Below are positions 37,527 through 48,589 of a DNA stretch of 51,791 bases, in pieces. Position 1 is the stretch's first letter; each line of letters begins with the position of its first letter. The position numbers and the translations under genes are program-made. Origin of the DNA: Diphasiastrum complanatum (lineage: Eukaryota > Streptophyta > Lycopodiopsida > Lycopodiales > Lycopodiaceae); assembly GCA_029204225.1 (NCBI GenBank), contig CM055099.1:50272075-50323865 (forward strand). Reading direction: 5' to 3'. Under the pieces are notes generated by a model, which ran no database searches, was not told the origin of the DNA, and saw only the letters and a program-made list of their open reading frames with translations.

Positions 37527-38940
37527 GTGTGATGTGAAAGAGAGATAGAAATCCAAGGGTTTGAGCTCCAAAAATTTTGCAATCACAAAATAACATAGCT
37601 TCCTTGAGGTAATGCCTCAATCCTCTTCTCCAAGGCACATGTACACAACAAGTAAAAAAATGGCAAAGTTTGGATGCATCATCCTTCCATTCTCTTGGTA
37701 GAGAAGCGCATTTCCACTTATATAGAGAGTGGAGAGTCCTTCCAAAGTGAGTGAGGTGTCAAGTTCAAGTGCATGAGGTATGAGGAAGACTCCAATTGGA
37801 CTTAGGGTGAAGTGGAGTGCATGGAGGAGGTGTATTAGTTAGAGAGGGTGAATGGGTGATGTGTATTAGCTTGGGAGAGTTATTATAGTGATTTGGCATA
37901 TGAAGTGAGAGTGTAGGAGGGCGTCCCATTCTAGGTGTCAAATAGCCTAGAATGCATGTGGAAAAGTAGGTGAGAGGTAGGTGGTACAAGGTTCCAACTT
38001 GACTTTTAATTAGATATAATATTACATGGTTACAACTTGGGAATTCACCCAAGTGCAATCTTCCTAAGGAAGAGCCAAAGTATATGTCCATCTTGTATTT
38101 GCATAATGTCCATCAATTCCTAGGCCCTTTTTTTTTTCTAGAGGTTGCCCATCCTCAATCATGTTCATTGGCACTCATTTTCTAGAGGCTGCCCGTCCTC
38201 AATCATGGTAGAACAAGTCACTACCCTAGGCCTTGTCCTGCTCTTTATAGACTCCTTTGAGCCTTCATTATAGACTCTACTGAGCCTTCTTTATAGACTT
38301 TATCAAAAAGCCTTCTTTATATTGTCTTTAAGCTTAAAAAGCTTCTTATTTCGATTCTTGTTCTTTTGGCACTTTCTCGAGTACCTGCACATACCCTCAA
38401 AGAGAGGTCAGTCCTTAAGCCCAGAGGGCTTCTTATTCTTGTTTATATTCTTCAGGTACATTTGTGTGTACCTGCACATCTCTTCAAAGAAAGGTCAGTG
38501 TTCATAATACCATCAAACATGGTTCATAAAATATTCTTAGTTCTACAGGTGTCAATGCCTTTACTCAATTCATTAAAGTAATAAATTCATATAATATCCT
38601 AAAAGAATATTGATCATTGATAATTCTATATCATCAAAGTCTATCTGGGTTGAAAGCTGAAAAAGTCTTTATTACTTAGGAGCAATTTGTCTTTACAAAT
38701 TACACAAATTTTGGTCAAAAAGAGGCAAAAATCGTCATCAGAGTTGATAGCTTTTTGCTCTCTTCTAGGAAACCTTTGCCGAGTTGCAAAGGGCCTTCGA
38801 TTTTGATCACGAAACCTTCAGTCTAAAGGGCAAACAATCCTTCCCAACATATTTCTAGAAACATCAGAAAAACTGTCAAAAAACACCACAAAATCACAAA
38901 ACTTTAAAAATACAGAGAAAGAACCTTCGTCCGATGGCCC
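37522..38940. other. No gene; several short duplications
   Basis: TTTCTAGAGG(T/C)TGCCC..TCCTCAATCATG occurs twice (near 38.14 and 38.18 kb). GAGCCTTC.TTATAGACT recurs near 38.26-38.30 kb. A block around GTACCTGCACAT..CAAAGA.AGGTCAGT is duplicated (near 38.38 and 38.47 kb). No domain seen. Confidence 0.55.
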
Positions 38941-39247
38941 AGTTAGGACACAACCAATGAATCTTCAGGAGCCAAGAGAACCAGAAAAGATTGTACAAGT
39001 TGAATCACAACTTAATTCTGAACAGTATCAAGCACTCCGCATGTAACTTATTCAGTATCAAGATTGCTTTGCATGGACTTATCAAGATCTGAAGGGTATT
39101 CTGACATCAATTATTGAACATACCATACCTTTAGTACCTGATGCAGTTCCAAAGATTACAATGTTCTATTGTTGTAATCCTAATGTTACGGATCTGATAA
39201 AGAAAGAACTTCAGAGATTGCTTAGGGCCCCAAAATTTAAGCCCTAA
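38941..39247 (+). pseudogene. Ty3/gypsy pol, piece A (pre-RT)
   Basis: Reads QVESQLNSEQYQALRM, stop, YQDCFAWTYQDLKGI, EHTIPLVPDAVPK, NPNVTDLIKKELQRLLRA, the segment before gypsy RT. It stops where the RT proper (FIYPIEHAEW..) should continue. That continuation is found inverted from about 41.79 kb, so this piece appears to be the start of the same pol gene. Confidence 0.8.
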
Positions 39248-39292
39248 AAAAAAAACTCAAGATCAATGCTTGATCCACATTAGATACATTTT

Positions 39293-39301
39293 TAGGAGGA
39301 G
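39293..39301 (+). promoter_or_regulatory. Polypurine tract before LTR
   Basis: TAGGAGGAG abuts the TGTCAAAA start of the LTR. Confidence 0.75.
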
Positions 39302-39913
39302 TGTCAAAATATTGAAAAATCTATCTAATGTTGTGAGTATGGGTCCTAAAAATGCCAAAGATGAAATGAACTCTTTTGGCTTAGTAAAGACCCATCTTAG
39401 AATAAAATATTCAAGGTAGGTAGAAGTAGAAACGTGAGCTACCATAGGAATTGCCATTTGTACTTTACATGCCACATTTAATGCATGAAAAGACTATGTG
39501 GCACAATTAGACATAGTGAGGTGGCTTGGATAAGTCTAGATAGCTTGAGAGGTGGATCCACAACTCCAATTCAACTCAAAGTAGGAGAAGAGTCCATGGA
39601 TCTATATATATGTGATGTACTCTCATTGAGAAAATGATGAATTTTGTGTGTAATGCAAATTTGGAGACAAAATCTTTGTGCCCTCTCTCTCTTCACGAGT
39701 TTTGTACTTCCTATTTCTCTCTCTAGCCGAGTAGAGGCATTTATGATGCTTTGTCTTATGTTTTGTTGACAGATCTTGCTTGTAACACAATAATATTGCT
39801 TGTATGATCAACTTTCCTATTGACAACCAATGCTAGTTTGATCTTTATGGTATTATTGGGCTTAGGAGATCAAAAATATATGTGTGGGACGTCCCACACG
39901 TGTGAATTCAGCA
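39302..39913 (+). mobile_element. Copia LTR, left copy (612 bp)
   Basis: Starts TGTCAAAATATTG, ends GTGTGAATTCAGCA. Near its end is CCCACACGTGTG, the same palindrome seen in the dispersed repeat. The reverse complement of 45247-45859 matches it at about 96% by eye. Its left side has a polypurine tract and its right side abuts gypsy integrase sequence. Confidence 0.92.
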
Positions 39914-41790
39914 TTCCCTCTGGGATAGTAAGGAGTACTAAATCTGTGTATAACAAAAAAATCTTCCAATAACACTTTATTGTTTGATTAACAAAGTGTG
40001 TACCTCGGTCACTGACAATCTCAATTGGACATCCAAATCTGATTATAATATTCTCATAGAGAAACTTGGCCGTAGATTTTGCATCAGCAACTTTGACAGC
40101 TTTGGCTTCAACCCACTTGGTCATATAATCAGTTGCTACAATAATGTATCGGGCGTGAGATCCTTGCGCGGCAGGATGAATAGGACCAACATAATCCAGT
40201 CCTTATTTTTCAAACAGTGCTTGCAATAGAACCAGATGCAAGAGTTCATAGTTTTGTCTAGTAGGCCGTCGTGCTCGCTGGCAAACATCACATGTCTGAA
40301 TAATATCTTTTGTGTCCTTATGAAGCATAGGCCACCAACAACCTGAATGCAAAAGTTTGTAAACAGTAATATTTGTAGAGAAGTGTCCTCCGCCCATGCC
40401 ATCATGTGAAAACATGATTAAATCTGGGATTTCATATGGTAAAACACATCTACGTAGAATAATGTCTGATCCACGACGATACAATTGTCTTGCAATCAAT
40501 TGATAAGGTTGAGCCTTATGAATCAATTGTCTCTTCTATACTTTTGTCAAAGAGTCATTCGGTTGTCCTAGCATCAGGTACTCAACAATATCCGGAGCCC
40601 ACTCAGGTACTGCTTCGACATAGAACAATGCAGCATCTGGTAATTCATCATCCACTTCAGTGTTAACTGGTGCAGATTCGATTCGCAAAATGTGATCGGC
40701 TAGATAATGTTGCTTGCCCTTTCGAACCACAATTCGAAAGTCTAATTCAGTCAATAACAACAACCATCTTGCAATACGTCCAGTATTGCATGTCTTGTTT
40801 ACCAAGTAAAGTAACGGCTGATAATCTGTATAAAATACAAAATGCGTTTCCATGAGGTAGTGTCGAAATTTTCGAACAGAAAAAATTCATGGCTAACGCT
40901 TCACGTTCTGTTGTTGAATAGTTTTTCTCTGGATCTGTAAGTTGTTTGCTTGCAAATTGTATAGGATAATCCTTCTTATAATCACCTGGCTACGTCAATA
41001 CTGATCCAATGACATAGTTCGAGACATTGTGAACATGAAATTCAATCGTCCAATCTGGAGAACGCAGTATTGGTGCTGAAGTTAATGTTTTTTTTTAATT
41101 TTTTAAAGGCTTCTAACGCCTCTACTGTCCAAATAGGAACAATAGTCAGTTTGTATATAGGTCTTGCTAAACCCGCAAATAAGATAATAAAAATTCGATA
41201 GTAGTTCGCATGACCCATAAACACATAAACTCCACGAATCGTTGTTGGCGGTGGCAATTCCACTATGATCTTGATCTTAGAATAATCTGTGGCAATACTA
41301 TGTCTCGATATCACGTGGCCAAGCACAACTCCGTGGAAAACCCATATCTGGTATTTTTCTGAATTTAGAGAAATTTGATATTTGCGACATCATGCAAATA
41401 CTTTCTCCAATCGATCCAGGTGGTCTGTATCCATACTATGGACTCCCAGGTTTTGGAACGAATTTGGTCAATTATAGAGTCCAAACGACATTACTTTGTA
41501 AGCACAGGTGCCCCATTCTGTTGCAAAAGCGGTTTTGTGACGATCGGCAGGTGCAGTCTTAATCTGGTTGTAATTACTAAATCCATCCAGGAAACTATAA
41601 GCTTCCGCTCCAGCAAGGCGATCCAAAATGCTTTCAATAAAAGGTAACGAAAAGTGATCCTTCCGCGTCACTTTGTTCAAAGCCTTGAGATTCACACAAA
41701 TTTTCAATTTTCCATTCTTCTTAGGAACAATGACAATCAGTGAGATCCATTCGGCATGCTCGATCTCATAAATGAAATCGACGTAATGGC
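39914..41790 (-). pseudogene. Ty3/gypsy pol, piece B (RT-RNase H-IN), inverted
   Basis: Minus strand: RT starts FIYEIEHAEWISLIVIVPKKN (41.76 kb), then CVNLKALNKVTRKDHFSLPF and SFLDGFSNYNQI. It jumps after SFGLYN to DTDHLDRLEKVFA, so the FLDD catalytic region is missing. It continues with LGHVISRHSIATD, GHANYYRIF, RNase H (FYTDYQPLLYLVNKTCNTG), an integrase zinc region (GGGHFSTNITVYKLLHSGCWW with CDVCQRA) and the core (MTKWVEAKAVK, IVSDRGTHF). The last codons read TPYYPRG and meet the LTR at 39913/39914. Shifts and stops abound. Pieces A and C lie on the other strand. Confidence 0.9.
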
Positions 41791-42165
41791 CATAAACAGT
41801 ATTAGGCTAGTCTACATAGTATTGGGCCGCACAAAAAATTGACAAAAATCCCAAAAAAAAGACCTAAAAATTCAAAAAGTGGATATTTACGTTTTTTTTT
41901 TTTTGAGTTTAGGATTTATTTTTTGAGGCCCTATTCGAATTTTGTTATAGTTTTTTACTACATAGAGGGTACCAATACAATATTGAAATTTTTGAGTTAT
42001 ATATATATAAAGAGACCACGGAATCGGCTCCGTGGGTTTTCACGGTACGAAACCGTTTCATGGTATGGAACAATTCCGTACTGTGGAAAATACAATTTTT
42101 TTTTCCAAAATGTTTCCCATATTGAGCTGGTACTTCTTAAATAGCTTGAAGCTGCAAAAAAATTT
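41791..42165. other. No gene; palindrome-rich filler
   Basis: Lies between gypsy piece B and the Copia RNase H end. Contains clustered palindromes at 42016-42082 around CCGTG and ACGGT words, plus A- and T-runs. It resembles the subterminal part of a DNA transposon, but no terminal repeats or coding sequence were seen. Confidence 0.55.
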
Positions 42166-44775
42166 GTCTCCAGGTTGATTTCACCTCCAATGAGCTTTTC
42201 CCTTACAAAATGGTGTTCCACTTCTATATGCTTGCTTCTTGCATGAAAAATAGGATTGTTTGCAAGAGCTTGTGCTGATAAGTTGTCACATTTGATCAAG
42301 GGAAGATCATTCTCTTGGATGCACTTTAGCTCCATGATTAACCTCTTGATCCAAAGCACCTCTTTAGTTGTTGTAGTGAGTGCTTTGTACTCGGCCTTTC
42401 AAGATGATAGAGATATGGTATCTTGCTTCCTTGAAAGCCAAGACACAAGATTGCCTCCAAGAAAGATAGTACATGCATTAATGGACTTTCGATCCATTTT
42501 ATCACTTGCAAAATTGGAGTATGAATAGCCAATAATGGTTAGAACTTAATTCTTATACAATAAACCATAATATTGAGTAGAAGATACATATCTTAGAACT
42601 CTCTTGGCCATTTTCCAATGTTGGATCTTGGGATCTTGCATAAATTGACTGAATTTGTGCACACAATAGCTCAAATCGGGTCTAGTGATAGTAAGCCAAA
42701 TTAAAGAGCCTATAAGACTCCTATAAAGTGTGATGTCCTCAAAGGATCTTTCATCACCTTTAATAGGATCTTTTACATGTTGCTCCATGGGAGTATCTAT
42801 GCCTTTACAATTTTGCATATTGAATTTTCTCAACATAGAAAAGACATATCTAGATTGACAAATAAAAGCATACTCTTCATGAAAATCAATCTCAAGGCCC
42901 AAAATGTAATGGATCTCTCCTAGATCTTGCATTTTAAATTCTTTTCCTAATGCATCTTTGGTTTCTTGAACTAGCATCAAACAGCTTCCACTAAGAATAA
43001 TGTCATCTACATAGATTAGAAGAATGACAATATTACTACCATCAAACTTTAACTACATAGAAGGATCATAGTCACTAAGCACAAATCCTAATGAAAGTAG
43101 AAAGTTGTTGAGTCTTGAATACCATGATCTAGGTGCTTGCTTCAAGCCATAAAGACTTCTAAATAGCAAACACACCTTAGATTTATCCTTGATAAATCCT
43201 TGAGGCTGTTCCATGTACATCTCCTCCTCAAGATATCCATTCAAAAAAGCGTTGGAGACATCAAGTTGAAACAGTTTCCACTTTAAAAATAAGGCAAGAG
43301 AGATTATGATTCTTATTATCACCATCTTTGCTACAAGAGCAAAGGTTTCTTCATAGTCAAGGCCATATATTTGTGCAAAGCCTTTAGCACATAATCTTGC
43401 CTTGTACTTGTTGATGGAGCCATCATGATTGTACTTGATCTTGAACACCCACTTGCATCCAATGATATGTGTGTAAGGTGGTGGATCCACTAGCTCCTAT
43501 GTGTGGTTGGTGATCAAGGCATCATATTCAATCTTCATGGCCTCATACCACTCCTTGGTATTGAGGGCTTCTTGAACATCTTTGGGCTCCTCATGAGAAA
43601 CAAAATAAGCATAAGTGGAATCAAGATCCACTTGTTTTCCTTTGTCATCATAAGTGAGCCTCTTGGACTCGGATCTCTCCCTCATGGATCTTCTAGGAGT
43701 GAAAATCCAAGGACTTCCATCTTCAAATCTCGACTCCTCCATATGTTGATTGTCTTCAATAACAATAGGTGATAGATTTTGAGGTTGCTTGATCTCGGCC
43801 CCTCCAAGATTGGACTTTTCTTCTTCATGAAAAACTACATCTCTACTATCAATTAATTTAGAGGTAGAGAGCATGTAGATTCAATAGGCTTTCTTGTTGG
43901 ATGAATATCCAACCATTACTCCTTTGCTTGCACAAGGATCATCCTTCTTTCTCGTTTCCAAGGGAATATGGACAAAGCATATGCATCCAAATACTCTAAG
44001 GTGTTCAACCTTAGGTTTCTTCAAATAGAGTGCTTCATATGGTGACTTTCCTCCAAGTGCAACATAAGGGACTCTATTGCAAAGATAGTTTGAACAATTG
44101 ATGGCCTCACCCCACAAGTCTTTTGGGAAGGATGCCTCAATTCTAATGGTTTTGGCACATTCACACAGTGTTCTATTCTTTCTTTTAGCCATCCCATTTT
44201 GAGATGGTGTATATGCATAAGAAAACTCCCTTTTAATGCCTTCAAGCTCACAATAATCATGAAATTTATTGGAAGTATACTCACCACCTCCATCACTTCT
44301 AAGAATCTTGATTTTGTATGAAAATTGCTTTTCAACTAGAGCTTTGAACTTTAGGAAATAGTCAAACACCATAGATTTTGAAGCTAGAAGATATACCCAA
44401 GTAAATCTAGTGAAGTCATCAATGAAAGTTACAAAGCAAGTAGCACCACCCTTGCTCTTTGAAGATGAGAAGTGCACATCCGAGTGTATGAGCTCAATGG
44501 ATGTGTAGTCTTGATAGATGACTTTGAAAATGGCTTTTTATGAGACTTAGATATGGCACAAGCCTCACATGGCTTGAAATTCTTGTAGATAAGATTAGGC
44601 AAGCCAATAGCTTTGGCTTTCTTGACCATGGACACCATAGAATTATAGTTAGGATGTCCCAACCTTCTATGCCATAGTTCCTCCAAAGACATATGAGTAG
44701 CAAAAGCACATATTTCAAAAATGTCAAATCGACTCAAATACAATCTATTTGTATGAAACAATTTGCCTAGAACCT
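42166..44775 (-). pseudogene. Ty1/copia pol (pre-IN, IN, RT, RNase H), largely preserved
   Basis: From 44.77 kb on the minus strand: pre-integrase LWHRRLGHPNYNSMV and CEACAISKSHKKPF, a one-base loss, the integrase core from LIHSDVHFSS (first Asp at 44480-44478), LRSDGGGEY (second Asp), and NGMAKRKNR where the catalytic Glu reads Lys (44186-44184, AAA). After it come VGYSSNKKAY, RDVVFHEEE, RT (GCKWVFKIKYNHDGSINKYK, LYGLKQAPRSWY, LIYVDDIILSG with YVDD), and RNase H to HFVREKLIGGEINLE at 42.17 kb. In-frame stops occur near 43.88, 43.49, 43.05 and 42.55 kb. Gag and protease are missing: the leader meets pre-integrase directly. It is the same family as the relic at 13.1-15.3 kb. Confidence 0.93.
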
Positions 44776-45234
44776 ATAAATTTTGTCTAAATCACATATA
44801 GATGAGATTGTGCAGCTTCTGGATGATTTTAGTGATCATTCAAGCAAAAAATGACATGTACACACGATTTCCCACAGGTCTAGGCACCCTACCTATGACT
44901 CTTCAAAAGCTTATAACTTCTGATTGGCTTATCCAACTATCATGATTAAAATTGCATCAGATTCTACACATTTCTAGCTTTCTAATGGGCTAATTTTCAA
45001 GAAATTTGGACCTAAGGTGAGAGAGAACCACCAATCTGAAAATGGGCAGATTTCATATGTGCCAGCACCTGAAATTCCGTACAGTATCTGATCTTGACCA
45101 TTTAATGTGGTTTGAAGCTCTAAATCACCAGAAAACTACAAACTAGCTAGAAAATAGAATCTAGACAATTCCTAGTTGAAATCTGATCAGATCTGCAAAT
45201 TTTTTGATTAGATTTGCTTGTAAAACTTAGGTAG
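44776..45234 (-). other. Copia leader
   Basis: Non-coding sequence between the primer site and the pre-integrase start on the minus strand. Gag and protease, normally more than 1 kb, are deleted here, with the junction near 44.78 kb. Confidence 0.65.
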
Positions 45235-45246
45235 GCTCTGATACCA
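45235..45246 (-). promoter_or_regulatory. Primer-binding site, initiator-Met tRNA
   Basis: Minus strand TGGTATCAGAGC follows directly on the LTR end. It fixes this as the 5' side of the minus-strand element. Confidence 0.92.
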
Positions 45247-45859
45247 TGCTGAATTCACACGTGTGGGACGCCCTACACATGTATTTTTGATCTCCTAAGC
45301 CCAATAATACCATACAGATTTGACTAGCATTGGTTGTCAATAGGAAAGCTGATCATACAAGCAATATTATTGTGTTACAAGCAAGATTTGTCAACAAAAC
45401 ATAAGACAAAGCATCATAAATGCCTCTACTCAGCTAGAGAGATAATATAGGAAGTACAAAACTCGTGAAGAGAGAGAGGGCACAAAGAGCTTGTCTCCAA
45501 ATTTGTATTACACACAAAATTCATCATTTTCTCAATGAGAGTACATCACATATATATAGATCCATGGACTCTTCTCCTACTTTGAGTTGAATTGGAGTTG
45601 TGGATCCACCTCTCAAGCTATCTAGACTTATCCAAGCCACCTCACTATGTCTAATTGTGCCACATAGTCTTTTCATGCATTAAATGTGGCATGTAAAGTA
45701 CAAATGGCAATTCCTATGGTAGCAAAACTTTCTACTTCTACCTACCTTGAATATTTTATTCTAAGATGGGTCTTTACTAAGCCAAAAGAGTTCAATTCAT
45801 CTTTGGCATTTTTAGGACCCATACTCACAACATTAGATAGATTTTTCAATATTTTGACA
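45247..45859 (-). mobile_element. Copia LTR, right copy (613 bp)
   Basis: On the minus strand it begins TGTCAAAATATTG and ends GTGTGAATTCAGCA, followed by the primer site. It is inverted relative to the copy at 39302-39913. Its outer side abuts gypsy integrase codons. Confidence 0.92.
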
Positions 45860-46040
45860 ATGGCGAAGCTGAATCTTCCAATAAGATTCTCTGCACCATT
45901 ATGACAAAGATAGTTGAAGAAAGTTGGTCTGATTGGGAACATAAATTGTATGCAACATTATGGGCATTCAGAACCGCTTACAAAAATAGTACAAATCAAA
46001 TACCCTTTCAACTGGTTTATGGTCAAGATGTTGTCATGCC
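45860..46040 (+). pseudogene. Ty3/gypsy pol, piece C (integrase end)
   Basis: Reads NGEAESSNKILCTIMTKI, ESWSDWEHKLYATLWAFRTA and FQLVYGQDVVMPIEF. It contains the catalytic Glu (NG.AE) and picks up within a base of where piece B stops (TPYYPRG/N). The match fades after MPIEF. Confidence 0.88.
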
Positions 46041-46428
46041 GATTGAATTCTTTTGAAAATATGAAATTCACATCTTTCACGTTGTTAGCACGTGTCTGTA
46101 CTTGATGCACTATACGTAGCTGGGCTTCGATTTGTCCAAAAGGAACGTGGTTGAAAATAGTTTTTGGCGACTGTTGCAAATTGAAATGCTTCTTGGTTTC
46201 CAAGGGGAGGCTCGAACCTGAGCAAATTGAAATGGATTGGCCTTGTTTTAGATGCTCAAATTTTGTATACTATATATATATCATTGATTGTTATGGTATT
46301 CATCAACGATTTTGTTATACGTCACTTGTGTGTCCTCCAAAATGTTATCTATAAAATCTAGTGCCAACAAAAATATATAAGCATACAATATATTAAAAGC
46401 AACAAATACGAATTTTTTTTTTTTGTAC
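46041..46428. other. Transition from gypsy to AT-rich DNA; possible last exon of next gene
   Basis: Gypsy similarity is lost. On the minus strand, a donor-like ATAG|GTACAA and an acceptor-like GGCACTAG flank a possible terminal exon of 24 codons (46.29-46.36 kb, beginning FIDNILEDTQ). A stop before the donor makes this uncertain. Confidence 0.35.
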
Positions 46429-46432
46429 CTAT

Positions 46433-47451
46433 GCTTGATTCTGTTCTTCAAAACTGTCGGCAACCGTTAACACGCAACGACGATGTTCGTTGGTAGTAAT
46501 GTCAATGATAACAACATCGACTGTGCCTAAGAGCAGTGAATTATGTGTGTCTTTGTTCTCGGCCAATAAATGTATGCAGTCATCACAAAAATCTGCTAAA
46601 CATATTTTGGGAAAAAGACACGTGCATAGGCAAATCAGAAATATGAACAATTTTGGTACTTTGTTTGAACACCATGGTGAAATTACATGATCCGTAATCA
46701 TTCCGCATATTCCTTTTTTCAACTCCAAAGGAAACAATATAAATACATTTGTCAATTTCAAGTTTATCTATAATGTTGTGGTAATATGTGTCATAAATTG
46801 ACAATGTGACAATACCAGCTTCATGCATGTCCATAAGATCTACTTTCAAGTAGCGTATGGCACGTTCATCATAAAGTTTTCATATTTGCAAAGTATCTGT
46901 CCCTCAAAATATACATTAGACAGACCAAGTGCAATATCTGCAACAAACACTTGATGCAAATTTATTGGGGATGCTAGTGATGAATCATGATCTATGCGTA
47001 ATCGCTTACTATCATCACCACGTTTTAAAAAAAAAAAATTCTTTGAATTCAACGACGTATCTATATCTACCGGGTGTAGATCAACAATCGATACCACGGC
47101 CGATGCACTACTACTAGTTGATGGCATATGCAACAATGCACGTCTACTAGATGTGTTTTGAAATTGTCCCAATACCTGACAGTCAGGGTCTTGGTTTACA
47201 GACATTGGTCTCTGTATACGATCGTTGTCACTAGCGGTAGGTGGATCTGTCGGAAGACATACTACAAAAAATATGAAAATAAATAATCAAATTTATTATA
47301 TAATATTACAATCAAATACCCACATGGATATGTATGAGTATATATGTACAAGTACACACATACATATTTTAATATACATATAGATGGCACGTTGTACCTA
47401 GTAAAGCTTTATACCGCTCTCGCTCAATGCATTCTTCAATTTCAAACTCTT
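46433..47451 (-). pseudogene. RPA70-like ssDNA-binding protein gene, frameshifted
   Basis: Minus strand. A small exon 47451-47398 (EEFEIEECIERERYKALL) sits between TTTCAACAG and CTAG|GTACAA. An intron of 136 nt ends TTTTGTAG at 47262. The next exon continues in frame VCLPTDPPTASDND, MSVNQDPD, then a first OB-fold: FVADIALGLSNVYFEGQILC, a one-base shift near 46.86 kb, RYLKVDLMDMHEAGIVTLSI, LEIDKCIYIVSFGVEKRNM and CNFTMVFKQSTKI. A second shift near 46.6 kb enters a second OB-like part (CLADFCDDCIHLLAEN, LLLGTVDVVIIDITT). The pattern follows the DNA-binding domains of replication protein A large subunit. Plant Helitrons often carry RPA-like genes. The two shifts suggest decay. Confidence 0.7.
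47262..47397 (-). other. Predicted intron in the RPA-like gene, 136 nt
   Basis: Donor CTAG|GTACAA and acceptor TTTTGTAG. Joining across it keeps one frame from the short exon into the long one. Confidence 0.5.

Positions 47452-48589
<1,138 letters not shown>

Noticed and set aside
37395-37638. Ser-Leu repeat frames on the minus strand
   Set aside because: They are translations of the (GA)n microsatellite.
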